From an uncultured Slackia sp. (GTDB lineage Bacteria; Actinomycetota; Coriobacteriia; Coriobacteriales; Eggerthellaceae): 48,028 bases of DNA. Shown here one piece after another: positions 33,001-39,124 of the stretch. The stretch covers positions 1 to 48,028 of the forward strand of contig CAKUIK010000016.1 in assembly GCA_934661005.1 (NCBI GenBank), written 5' to 3'. The translations under genes and the position numbers were made by a program. The notes beneath the pieces were generated by a model, which worked only from the letters and a program-made list of their open reading frames with translations, was not told the DNA's origin and did not search any database. The first letter of the stretch is position 1. Each line of letters starts with the position of its first letter.

Positions 33001-34435
33001 TGTCGCGAATGATGCTGCGGCTGTGGGCGCGACCGCTGGCGTTGGAGTTGTGGGCGATTCCGCAATGCCCGCGCAGGCGACGGGCAATGATCCTGCTGAC
33101 AATGCTGCCGATGATGCGGCGAACACCGACGGTGCTGGTCAGGGCGCGGTTCCTGTGAGCGATGGTGCAGTTGGGCTTGCTGCGGCGAGTGGCGCTGAGT
33201 CTGCGGCTGCAGTTGACGCTGCGGCTAATGTGGGCGATGCGGCTCCGAGCGACAATGCGAGCGATCAGCCGACGGCTCCTGTGGCTTCCGGCAATGCTGC
33301 ACCGGCTGCCAACGTGGCAACCGACAATGCAGCGGCGAGTGCCCAGGGCGATGCCTCCGCGGCGCAAACCACGACGGTGCGCTCCCATGTGTTCACCTAT
33401 ACGATTACCGAGACCGGCAGCGCGCCTGGCGTTGCCAACGACGCCAGCGTGAAAACGGTGAGCTTCAAGGTGACCGATAACGGCAAGGGCGAGCTGACGG
33501 TTGAACGTGTCGGCGACGAGACCAAGCCAATGTTCGAGTTCACCAATGAGTACGGCGTTACTCCGAACGAGTCGAGCGTGACCAGCCAGATTACGGTCTC
33601 GAAGTCGCTCGTGGGACGCGCGCTTGTCGAGAACGAGTTCCTCTTCGAACTTGTTGAAGATGGCCAGGTTGTGGCGCAGGGTACGAACGATGCTGCCGGC
33701 AACGTGACCATGGGCGCGATTACGTACACGACGGCTGGCGAACACGATTACGTTCTGCGCGAGGTGGGCGCTGGCACGACGCATAACGGTGTGACGTTCG
33801 ACGGCAAATCGATCGCGATTCATACGCGCGTGACCGACAACGGTGAAGGCGGTTTGGTGGTTGAGCATGCGCTCGCCACGGATGACGTCAATGCTGCATT
33901 CGTGAATACGTACGCGCACGGCACGACGAGCGTGATGCTTGGCGCAACGAAGGTGCTGAGCGGCAAGGCCTTGGCCGATGGACAGTTCACCTTCGCATTG
34001 ACTGCGGAAGACGGCACAGTTTACCAGGCGAAGAACGACGCTGCGGGATCGGTCTCGTTCCCCGCGCTGACGTTTGCGGAACCTGGCACCTACGTGTACA
34101 CGATTTCCGAGGTGAACGACAAGCAGGCGAACGTGACCTACGATACCGCGACGTACAAAGTTGTCGTGAACGTGGTCGACGATGGTCAGGGGAATTTGGT
34201 CGCGACGGTGGCTTACGACGGTGGCGTGGCTCCGACGTTCAAGAATTCTTACACTGAGCCGCCGGCTCCTGCGCCTACGCCGGGCGGTGGAACAACGACG
34301 CCGAAGAATCCGGTTGTCAAGCTGTTCTCGAAGACGGCTGACGATGCCGGGTTGATGTTTGGTGCGGCCGCGGTTGCGGCTGGGCTGGCGCTGGTGGTGT
34401 GCGGCGCGGCTGTGTGTTGGCGTCGTCGCAGCTAG
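27059..34435 (+). CDS. 2458-residue vWA adhesin with isopeptide-type repeats
   Basis: A very large surface adhesin. A signal peptide spans residues 1-29. A vWA domain (about 120-400) has an intact MIDAS (DASGSMNDD at 126, and FFTDGTP). From about 700 to 2400 there are about ten tandem FctA/Spy0128- or CnaB-like modules. Most open with a T-K-(T/x)-L-(N/S/E)-G-R motif (for example near 855, 1185, 1325, 1471, 1608, 1760, 2182, 2297) and close with F-x-N-x-Y. These are the Lys and Asn positions that form intramolecular isopeptide bonds. One module carries a 160-residue Ala/Asp-rich insert (about 1965-2130). A Pro/Gly-rich linker, the unusual sorting motif LFSKTAD, a hydrophobic helix and WRRRS end the protein. 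AAGGAGG lies seven nt before the ATG. No sortase or pilus partner gene is in the window. Confidence 0.93.
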   Translation: MKRLKMAIAALLAFALLPLIGSTALADESSASSHAQQIRAAANIETIADASTMGDWSDIVEYTTQNIGRIWTDKTVSTGDIGVSGAMSATVSKGDSDFVTALSVLSSTSNIASTSTTPLDIVLVLDASGSMNDDMNGGVKRIDALKNAANSFIDEIATQNASISDASKQHQVSIVKFAGKKTDKPGNDTYREGGHVYNYSQVMKSMTECTNETKGAFKSQVNAIRPNGATRSDYGLQLAQSQTSSRADAKKIVIFFTDGTPTSYSNFEPDVASDAVAAAKAMKDAGASVYTIGIFNDANPSADVSVSGTSNENKFMQAASSNYPAAAYTYTQGWFSGEWNWSFGDRAEGSDFYKSASSASELSKIFEDISKEIVKGAGYPTDAREGFEMSDGYVTFDDSLGAYMQVDTFKAIVVNNHVFSDVTKTPTDTADTYTFAGTTELNGKTVSLGNIVITVTKSGDVATGDKVQVKIPAGLIPLRNFNVNETAGTMTVSDTYPLRVFFTSSIKPDALELVANPDGAMSKYIAANTEDGKANFYANAFTPGTALGDTVSSFNPSKGNAYYYFTSDTPIYSDEACTQPAKRASGAAGEMFYYKHTFFEMGEGGKAVEKTEVISFSPGTAEQFSGAIAYDADGNAYFKAGTARLTYINELAKSKAENTTGTATDVLNPKWNSETSTSAATTVIPHLGNNGKLSVEIPGTLAVSKTLDMPEGFDAAAYADKSFDFELTIEAVAGKTLHAEVKNAAGAVCGDPFELTFDANGKATHSIKADETLYVYGIAPNAAYSIEELLNVPAADGSLTHANPGFSQVSPVDAEGKAIAATGTVVAGKITKAEFVNTYAAQGTLKGEAALAGAKTLNGRAWLSGDTFTFVLKDANTSVTAPMPEGASGGMARLEVTQPEGTPAGTQVGFHFGDIVYAQPGTYIYQIYESEEMSTVNPGVSMSQALYEVKVVVADGHDGTLSVESAMTKIAGDDGVEFKTPEAAELAAFMNTFSDQSVTWNPSGTKTWIDATRQRTLEPDMFFVMAKTFDASAPLPEGDGVEVVTGKTAADVDYRGVVSTVSASGSIAFPQATFNLSDLGGAPSKAYAYEITEVVKVDDAWVDAKDLAAGQGLPGVTYDPTVWQAIVTVKSVDTGDDAHIELSVSYSKQGATTDAEAVLTDAKAFAFENSYNPGPATATISGTKKFEGRAMTEAESFGFSLVPANKAATDAFGADSAKRATVIGLANGESKNFSFGELSFAKPGTYTFKMVENAYRGKALNSEAAQASNIAFDTHECLVAVKVTDDHSGTLQAEVSYDGGATFTNVYSEEKTYGSFDGLAVKKTLNGRTMHAGEFAFNIEGADDASKELLKRVDAGGNGVLQFSNPNDRAAGVADVMKPLDGIAFTQGDAGKAFEFTVSEIVPDPKLAGVAYDEATHAVKIVVSLENGTSLHVATYVDGELAGSDTPTVAFTNVYKPADVDFATANFGLNKVLEGRDWTENDSFSFSIVAETEGAPMPSNGATAQSASAKDGEAVAFDFGSITFKASDMVVDGDAVTSKTFVYTVRETVPNPAKAGIQYSTNVAKVYVTVTDDGEGHLVAASSTENGTFVNKYEANLDYTAAGGLTLTKTLNGRDMTEGQFQIQVAPSDEASAAVLGLPLGGKVFNIPAAKDGETASVPVCSDVKFTQLDVGKTFTYAVSELGTAGSGYTFDKVGRTVTISVSDDPATATLTATTTVSGGPDAATYVYKTGDSPAAVAAKVAFTNSYSASGSVDVNATKTLSGRALVDGEFTFGVQYAKGEAAGSDVLTAKNAADGTVAFGTLSFDTAMLSDLVAKGSAAKVANDNGDATWTIPCVAYEKTDGLSGRGITPTTQKISFDINAVDKGSGELAVSIEAGVKGLAFENTYGTSDVPVSVTGVKRLSYAEGLTPNDIAGKFTFTITANEEGAPMPEHVTAMNAAGGSIDFGKIVFTLDALNKALGTTQQEAIVDAGGANVQAAAPVANDAAAVGATAGVGVVGDSAMPAQATGNDPADNAADDAANTDGAGQGAVPVSDGAVGLAAASGAESAAAVDAAANVGDAAPSDNASDQPTAPVASGNAAPAANVATDNAAASAQGDASAAQTTTVRSHVFTYTITETGSAPGVANDASVKTVSFKVTDNGKGELTVERVGDETKPMFEFTNEYGVTPNESSVTSQITVSKSLVGRALVENEFLFELVEDGQVVAQGTNDAAGNVTMGAITYTTAGEHDYVLREVGAGTTHNGVTFDGKSIAIHTRVTDNGEGGLVVEHALATDDVNAAFVNTYAHGTTSVMLGATKVLSGKALADGQFTFALTAEDGTVYQAKNDAAGSVSFPALTFAEPGTYVYTISEVNDKQANVTYDTATYKVVVNVVDDGQGNLVATVAYDGGVAPTFKNSYTEPPAPAPTPGGGTTTPKNPVVKLFSKTADDAGLMFGAAAVAAGLALVVCGAAVCWRRRS

Positions 34436-34459
34436 CGAAGGGCGAACGGTACTGAACGG

Positions 34460-34493
34460 AACGGCCCCGAGGAATCGGGGCCGTTCTGCGTTT
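34460..34493 (+). terminator. Terminator after the adhesin
   Basis: A perfect 11-bp stem AACGGCCCCGA/TCGGGGCCGTT with GGAA loop, then CTGCGTTT. The T-run is weak but the stem is strong. Confidence 0.75.
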
Positions 34494-34566
34494 AGGTGCC
34501 GAAGTTCTTATTGTGCGCGAGTGGTGAGCGATCGTTGCGCATTTGGGTGCCGAAATTCTTATTATG
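34488..34566. repeat. 51-bp-period intergenic repeat (1.5 copies)
   Basis: GTGCCGAAGTTCTTATTGTG (34497 onward) recurs about 51 nt later as GTGCCGAAATTCTTATTATG (34548 onward). A period of 51 keeps a minus-strand frame open, which reads HNKNFGT twice. I recall similar spurious ORFs near other Coriobacteriia genes, so this may be a dispersed intergenic repeat family. Confidence 0.6.
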
Positions 34567-34640
34567 GCTGAGAGATAACTGCCGGCCTGGCCTCGATTGT
34601 GAAGAACTGGTGATTGGCGGGTATTCCAAGAAATTCGGTC

Positions 34641-34668
34641 TTGCATTAATCGCTGAGGCTGGTAATAT
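34641..34668 (+). promoter_or_regulatory. Promoter of tRNA-fMet
   Basis: -35 TTGCAT (34641-34646) and -10 TAATAT (34663-34668) are spaced by 16 nt. The -10 lies 29 nt before the mature tRNA 5' end. Confidence 0.65.
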
Positions 34669-34697
34669 ATTTTCTTGCCTTAAGGCACCTAACATAT

Positions 34698-34775
34698 TGC
34701 GGGGTGGAGCAGTCTGGTCAGCTCGTCGGGCTCATAACCCGAAGGTCATCGGTTCAAATCCGGTCCCCGCGACCA
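34698..34775 (+). tRNA. Initiator tRNA-fMet (CAU)
   Basis: The anticodon stem TCGGG/CCCGA holds three consecutive G:C pairs around loop CTCATAA. The D-stem has A11:T24. Both are initiator features. The CCA end is encoded. Position 1 is T and position 72 is G, so the usual unpaired C1-A72 is replaced by a weak T1-G72 wobble. Confidence 0.9.
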
Positions 34776-34783
34776 AAAGTTTC

Positions 34784-34822
34784 AGCAGGTCAGAACGGTA
34801 AAAGTTCTGGCCTGCTTTTTTA
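34784..34822 (+). terminator. Intrinsic terminator after tRNA-fMet
   Basis: AGCAGG-TCAGAAC pairs with GTTCTGG-CCTGCT and is followed by a T6 run and an AT-rich tail. Confidence 0.9.
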
Positions 34823-35082
34823 TTTTCGACTCTCGAATTCGCCCCTGGGGAAGAATTTGAGAAGAATAGTTTTCGCAACCCCCGGCAATAAAAGCGAAAA
34901 TCTACCGAGAGCTATGGGTCTTGCGGAAATCGGGCGGTTCTCGAAAAAAAAGAGTCTCATGTTCTCGATTCGTGGCGCGCTGCGTCACGAATTAATGTGT
35001 TCTCGGATTCTGGCAGCGGTCGGACCGGATTGAGCCGCTAATGGTATCGGTATGCACTTGCGCGACAGGAAGGGAAGTGCGA

Positions 35083-35290
35083 ATGAGTGAGCTTATTTTG
35101 TACCCTCGTGTCACACCCCGTATTGCTTCCGCCACTGGCTTTTCCGCTACGACGGCTAAGACGCCTGGGCTCGCTTCGATTCAGCGCAGGTCAAGGCGCT
35201 GCTCAATCTCAAGAGCTTTGTGAAGCATATCGTCAACCTGTACGGCCAGGGCCCTAGTTTGTTTTGGGCCGCGTTTCGACAGGGTCCTCT
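35083..35290 (+). pseudogene. Gene remnant of unknown family
   Basis: A good ribosome binding site (AGGAAGGGAAG) precedes ATG at 35083, but the frame (MSELILYPRV...) runs only 46 codons. A neighbouring frame from about 35120 reads plausible protein (FRYDG, stop, then DAWARFDSAQVKALLNLKSF) interrupted by a TAA near 35153. This looks like a decayed gene with frameshift and nonsense changes. I cannot name the family. The rest of 34823-35421 shows no other gene. Confidence 0.3.
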
Positions 35291-35357
35291 GTCCGCGCAT
35301 GGAGAGAATCGGGTTGCGTTTTGGCCTATAGACCCAGAATCGCCCCGAACAACGAAT

Positions 35358-35397
35358 AAGCGCCCGAGGGAGGTGATGACTCACCGTTCGGGCGCTT
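35358..35397 (-). terminator. Terminator for the CdiA-CT-like gene
   Basis: AAGCGCCCGA/TCGGGCGCTT stem with an inner GGTGA/TCACC hairpin; on the minus strand it is followed by TTATTCGTTGTT. It lies just after the stop at 35422. Confidence 0.75.
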
Positions 35398-35421
35398 GCT
35401 GGTTCTTATTCTACACTCGCA

Positions 35422-35814
35422 CTATTTGATGTCAATGACGATATGGTGCCGATTCACGAATAAAAGACGCTTCAGTTGCTTAATCCTGCCTGATGCGCAG
35501 GCGCGGAGCTTGCGCTCGATTGCGCTGTCCGGGATGGATTTCAGTCGACCCGAGTCGAAAATGACGTTGGGCGATTGGGAACAAGCCTTGCGCAAATTCT
35601 TCTCGATTGCCTTCATGCTCGCCCCGTTGGGGGCTTTCATCTCCCACGATTCCCCAGCGATTATAAGATCGGCCGATTTCTCGTACTGACCTTCGCGGCG
35701 TTCGGCGAACTCGACGACGTATCCAGCTGTCGCAAGGGCTTTCGCCGTTGCGAGTTCGTGGGGCCAGATATTGACGCCAGAGGGAATGATGATTTTACCT
35801 GATGATTTAACCAT
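35422..35814 (-). CDS. Stand-alone CdiA C-terminal-like nuclease domain
   Basis: A 130-residue protein resembling the CdiA-CT tRNase fold of polymorphic toxins. It has an N-terminal WPHELATAKALATAGYVVEF, then ADLIIAGESWEMKAPNG with PD-(D/E)xK-like residues D49, E58 and K60, then SMKAIEKNLRKACSQSPNVIFD and a C-terminal VIDIK. Such domains are normally the toxic tip of large CDI or phage/ICE proteins followed by an immunity gene. Here the domain is a complete small ORF with its own terminator, no secretion leader and no recognisable immunity partner. There is no Shine-Dalgarno; a TAGAAT -10 lies 7 nt before the ATG. It is flanked by gene remnants. It may be an orphan toxin, a domesticated nuclease or a leftover of a mobile element. 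Confidence 0.72.
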   Translation of the reverse strand: MVKSSGKIIIPSGVNIWPHELATAKALATAGYVVEFAERREGQYEKSADLIIAGESWEMKAPNGASMKAIEKNLRKACSQSPNVIFDSGRLKSIPDSAIERKLRACASGRIKQLKRLLFVNRHHIVIDIK

Positions 35815-35821
35815 GCTGCGA

Positions 35822-35827
35822 ATTCTA
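35822..35827 (-). promoter_or_regulatory. -10 box TAGAAT for the CdiA-CT-like gene
   Basis: On the minus strand TAGAAT ends 7 nt before the ATG at 35814, inside a CTGC...GCAG inverted repeat. The mRNA may be leaderless and the repeat could be an operator. Confidence 0.4.
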
Positions 35828-35977
35828 GCAGAATGTCAGCGGCATTTTTCACCATTCGCGAATGTGTAAATTCGTGAACGGCGTTGGCCAAGGATTCTTC
35901 ATGCGCAATTAAACGGCCTGCTTCTCGCCCATGTTTTGCGGGCTGTTCGCACCTATCCCACGCATCTTTGTGACGAC

Positions 35978-36112
35978 GTTCGCATCGACGAAGGTCGTCG
36001 GGTTTTCGACAAAGATATGGAACCGGTTGCGGGTCTTTATGTGGGCTGGCCGTCGGCGACCCTCTGCGATACCGCAACTGGGCGTGCTCATATGCGAAAC
36101 CTATATAACTAG
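35978..36112 (+). pseudogene. Remnant of an FAD-dependent reductase C-terminus
   Basis: In this frame the peptide reads VRIDEGRRVFDKDMEPVAGLY, ending at a TAG. That resembles the segment before the last FAD-binding strand of fumarate reductase-like flavoproteins (consensus ...VLD.DG.PIPGLYA.G). After GLYVGW the similarity is lost. There is no start codon or catalytic domain upstream. The remaining parts of 35828-36190 show nothing else. Confidence 0.35.
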
Positions 36113-36190
36113 TAGGAATTAAGTCCTCGTTTCGCCGCATTTCGGCTACCATGATGAGCTACGTGAAATCGTGGGACGAAAGGGCGGCAC

Positions 36191-37402
36191 GTGGACGACT
36201 CGAGCTTCAAGGCGATGGCTGCGGAAATTGACGGACTTTTGGGTGTCGACGAGGCTCGATGTAGCGGCCTGCGCACCGATTCTGTCGCGGTGCGCGGCTA
36301 TCGCGGTGTCGATAAAGAAACGGGTTCCATCAGTTTCCCCATTTACCAGTCGGCCACGTTCGCGCATCCGGCGTTCGGCCAATCGACCGGCTATTGCTAT
36401 TCTCGCTGCGGCAACCCCACGCGCCTCGAGCTCGAAAACACCATCGCCGCGCTCGAGGGCGGGAAAAAAGCCATGGCGTTTTCCAGCGGTATGGCGGCTA
36501 TATCGTGCCTGATAAAGCTCATGAAGTCGGGCGACCATGCCGTGGTGAGTGACGACTTGTATGGCGGCACGTACCGCTTGTTCTCGCAAGTGTTTTCGCA
36601 ATACGGCTTGGAATTCACCTATGCCGACCTTTCCGACGAAGCCCAACTTGAAGCTGCGTTTCGCCCCAATACGCGCCTGGTGTTTCTTGAAACGCCCACC
36701 AATCCGATGATGAAAGTGGCCGATATTGCACGGGTGGCACAAGTCGCCCATGACCGCGGCGCTTTGCTTGCGGTCGATAACACGTTTTTGACCATGTATT
36801 TCCAGCGTCCGTTCGATTTCGGCGCCGACATCGTGGTGTATAGCGGAACGAAATATTTGTGCGGTCACAACGATGTGCTGTCAGGCTTTTTGGTGGTGCG
36901 CGACGAAGGCCTTATCGAACCGCTGTTCAATGCGGCGATGAGTGAAGGCAATCAGCTGGCGCCGTTCGACAGCTGGCTTATGATTCGCAGCCTGAAAACG
37001 CTCGGTGTGCGCCTGCGCCAGCAGGAGAAAAACGCGCTTCGCATCGCAGAATTCCTGAAAACGCATCCGCATGTGACCGAAGTCCATTACGTGGGCGACC
37101 CCGATCATCCGAATTATGCACGCTCATGCCGCCAGACTTCAGGCTTCGGCGCCATGATATCGTTCAAAACCGATACGAAGCAGCGTGCAGTCGATGCTCT
37201 CGAGCGCACAAAGCTCATTTTGTTCGCTGAAAGTTTGGGCGGCGCGGAATCGCTCATGACGTATCCGCTCGTGCAAACGCATGGATCCATTCCAGCCGAG
37301 ATGCGCGATGCTCTTGGCATCGACGAGCGTCTGCTGCGCCTTTCGGTGGGCATTGAAGATGTGGAGGATTTGCTCGCCGATTTAGAGCAGGCACTCGCAT
37401 AG
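36191..37402 (+). CDS. Cys/Met-metabolism PLP enzyme (cystathionine gamma-synthase/lyase type)
   Basis: A 403-residue fold-type I PLP enzyme of the trans-sulfuration family. Motifs visible are YSRCGNPTRLELE near residue 76, SSGMAA near 98, the PLP-binding SGTKYLCGH with Lys near 220, and the C-terminal RLSVGIEDVEDLLADLEQAL. The Cys that marks methionine gamma-lyases (YGC in the active-site loop) is Gly here (DLYGGTYR), which favours cystathionine gamma-synthase or lyase. The GTG start at 36191 has AAAGGG upstream. It is followed by a MalY-type beta-lyase, so the two may carry out consecutive steps between cysteine, cystathionine and homocysteine, or release sulfide. Confidence 0.88.
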   Translation: MDDSSFKAMAAEIDGLLGVDEARCSGLRTDSVAVRGYRGVDKETGSISFPIYQSATFAHPAFGQSTGYCYSRCGNPTRLELENTIAALEGGKKAMAFSSGMAAISCLIKLMKSGDHAVVSDDLYGGTYRLFSQVFSQYGLEFTYADLSDEAQLEAAFRPNTRLVFLETPTNPMMKVADIARVAQVAHDRGALLAVDNTFLTMYFQRPFDFGADIVVYSGTKYLCGHNDVLSGFLVVRDEGLIEPLFNAAMSEGNQLAPFDSWLMIRSLKTLGVRLRQQEKNALRIAEFLKTHPHVTEVHYVGDPDHPNYARSCRQTSGFGAMISFKTDTKQRAVDALERTKLILFAESLGGAESLMTYPLVQTHGSIPAEMRDALGIDERLLRLSVGIEDVEDLLADLEQALA

Positions 37403-37535
37403 GGTAAGGGCGAGCGTCCTCGTCCTGCTCAATCCGCTGGACGCTTCGCAGGTCATTGGTGCACCGCTTCGCCTGTGCCGCAATCGAAGCGCGCATGCGA
37501 AGCGTGCTGGCGGAAATGATGCAAAGGAGACTTTC

Positions 37536-38714
37536 GTGAAATACGATTTCGAAACGCCGCTCGACCGACGCGGCACAGGCAGTCTGAAATGGGATTCATA
37601 TGCTCGTCGAGGCCATGCCGACGATGAGCTTCCCCTGTGGGTTGCCGACATGGATTTTCGCGCGATGCCCGAAGCCCTCGAGGCGCTGCAGGCGCGCGTT
37701 GCCCACGGCGTGTTCGGCTACACCATGACCACCGATGCGTACCACGAAGCCGTGCAGGGTTGGTTTGAGCGCCATCACGGTTGGCGCCCTCGTCGCGAGT
37801 GGACGGTGCATGCGCCGGGTGTGGTGTTCGCGCTGGCCACGGCTATTCGCGCTTACACGCAGCCAGGCGATTACGTGCTCATTCAGCCTCCGGTGTATTA
37901 TCCGTTTCGCCTGATGATCGAAAACAACGGTCGACGCGTGGTAGAGAACCCGCTCGTGCGCGACGCCGAAACGGGCCGCTACGCCATGGATTTCGGGGGT
38001 TTCGAGCGCGCGCTTGAGCAAAGCGGCGCAAAGCTCTTCATTCTGTGTAGCCCACACAACCCCGTAGGGCGGGAATGGTCATCCGATGAGTTGCGCCGCG
38101 TGGGCGAAATCTGCCTGGCGCACGGCGTGACGGTCGTCTCGGACGAAATCCATGCCGACTTCGCGCGTTCGGGCGTGACGCATGTGCCATTTGCGAGCTT
38201 GGGAGAAAAGTTCGCGCAGAATGTCGTGCTGTGCACGTCGCCGTCGAAGACGTTCAACCTAGCTGGCCTGCAAATTTGTAACATCTTCATTCCGAATGAA
38301 GACTTACGCGCGGCGTTCAAGCGCGCGCTTGGCCGCACGGGTTATGACGAGCCGAATTGCTTGGGCATGTGTGCCGCGCAAGCGTGCTATGAGCATGGTG
38401 ACGAGTGGTTTGCCCAGTTGCAGGCAAAGCTCGAAGAAAACTACGCTGCGGTTGAAGCTATGGTCGCGCGTACGCCGGAGCTTAAGTTGACGCCGCTTGA
38501 GAGCACGTATTTGCCGTGGATCGATTGCTCGGCGCTTGGAATGAATGACGATGAGCTCGCGGCGTTTATCTCGAACGATGCGAAGCTGTGGCTCGACATG
38601 GGCACGATGTTCGGGCTTCAGGGTTCGGGTTTCATTCGCATGAACATCGCAAGCCCCACGCCTATGGTGCAAGCGGCGTGCGACAGGATTGAAGCGGCGG
38701 TGCGATCCCGTTAG
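37536..38714 (+). CDS. MalY/PatB-type aminotransferase, probable cystathionine beta-lyase
   Basis: A 392-residue class I/II PLP enzyme of the MalY/PatB branch. It begins YDFETPLDRRGTGSLKWD and LPLWVADMDF, which are specific to this group. It continues with YTQPGDYVLIQPPVYYPF, CSPHNPVGREWS, SDEIHADF and the PLP Lys in SPSKTFNLAG near residue 237. Members cleave C-S bonds of cystathionine and cysteine. AAGGAG lies six nt before the GTG start. It stands 133 nt after the trans-sulfuration enzyme on the same strand, with no terminator between. Confidence 0.9.
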   Translation: MKYDFETPLDRRGTGSLKWDSYARRGHADDELPLWVADMDFRAMPEALEALQARVAHGVFGYTMTTDAYHEAVQGWFERHHGWRPRREWTVHAPGVVFALATAIRAYTQPGDYVLIQPPVYYPFRLMIENNGRRVVENPLVRDAETGRYAMDFGGFERALEQSGAKLFILCSPHNPVGREWSSDELRRVGEICLAHGVTVVSDEIHADFARSGVTHVPFASLGEKFAQNVVLCTSPSKTFNLAGLQICNIFIPNEDLRAAFKRALGRTGYDEPNCLGMCAAQACYEHGDEWFAQLQAKLEENYAAVEAMVARTPELKLTPLESTYLPWIDCSALGMNDDELAAFISNDAKLWLDMGTMFGLQGSGFIRMNIASPTPMVQAACDRIEAAVRSR

Positions 38715-38804
38715 GGTTTCTCCGGGGTGTGGGGAAACGTGGGGTGCGCCTCAAATCCTCCGTTGCCCGCATCATGCGAAACGGAAATCGACTTGTCAAC
38801 GGGA

Positions 38805-38940
38805 ATGGGGCAGATTCAGATTCAAACCGCCGGCCGAAGACCCCCTCGATCGCCTGGCGAAACTGAAATCGCTCCTCGATAGCGGAGTTATTACGCAGGA
38901 AGATTTCGACGCGGCGAAGAAGGCCGCGCTCGGTATTTAA
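38805..38940 (+). pseudogene. SHOCT-domain remnant (frameshifted)
   Basis: The C-terminal DPLDRLAKLKSLLDSGVITQ...AAKKAALGI is a complete SHOCT domain ending at TAA 38938-38940. Its frame has no plausible start before the upstream malY-type gene. A neighbouring frame begins MGQIQIQTAG at 38805, just the kind of lead-in expected. A single-base shift around 38824-38840 would join them. Most likely a truncated or frameshifted small gene. Confidence 0.5.
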
Positions 38941-38962
38941 CGCGCGGTCGGCTGATTGGAAT

Positions 38963-39019
38963 TACTCATCGTACTGAGTATTTTTACTCAGTACGATGAG
39001 TAAAAATACTCAGTACGAC
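38963..39019. repeat. Triple 12-mer forming alternative perfect hairpins
   Basis: TCGTACTGAGTA occurs at 38969-38980, in reverse orientation at 38985-38996, and again reversed at 39008-39019. The first two lie in a perfect 18-bp inverted repeat with a TTTT loop (38963-38980 with 38985-39002). The stretch between the second and third copies also pairs as GAGTA/TACTC. The AT-rich composition differs from the surroundings. It lies about 100 nt before the toxin-antitoxin genes. Confidence 0.85.
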
Positions 39020-39074
39020 AAGAATTTGCTTGCGTAGCTCATTTAAGCATCAGAAATCATCTAATAGTAAATGA

Positions 39075-39106
39075 TATAATTCTTACCGAATTTGTATATG
39101 AAATTC
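39075..39106 (+). promoter_or_regulatory. Promoter and possible operator of the toxin-antitoxin pair
   Basis: TATAAT (39075-39080) is followed by the inverted repeat GAATTT-7 nt-AAATTC (39088-39106), placed over the likely transcription start. This is the usual position for autorepression by a Phd/YefM antitoxin complex. Confidence 0.5.
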
Positions 39107-39124
39107 CGCAGTGGGGTGATATTG

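Noticed and set aside
31511..33919. Minus-strand ORF of 802 codons inside the adhesin gene
   Set aside because: Same reason: antisense shadow of repetitive, biased coding sequence.
34492..34695. 67-residue minus-strand ORF with HNKNFGT repeats
   Set aside because: It is explained by the 51-bp DNA repeat period being a multiple of three; there is no start signal.
34760..34775. tRNA-fMet 3' end considered as an integration attachment site
   Set aside because: I found no second copy of the tRNA 3' end downstream and no integrase in the window.
34704..35033. 109-residue ORF starting inside tRNA-fMet
   Set aside because: It is a tRNA translation artefact that continues through the terminator.
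35815..36152. Minus-strand ORF considered as an immunity gene for the nuclease
   Set aside because: It has no ribosome binding site, no recognisable fold, overlaps the nuclease gene in another frame, and its plus strand better matches a reductase remnant.
39001..39019. Repeated 12-mers considered as a CRISPR array
   Set aside because: The repeats are in mixed orientation, too short and without regular spacers.
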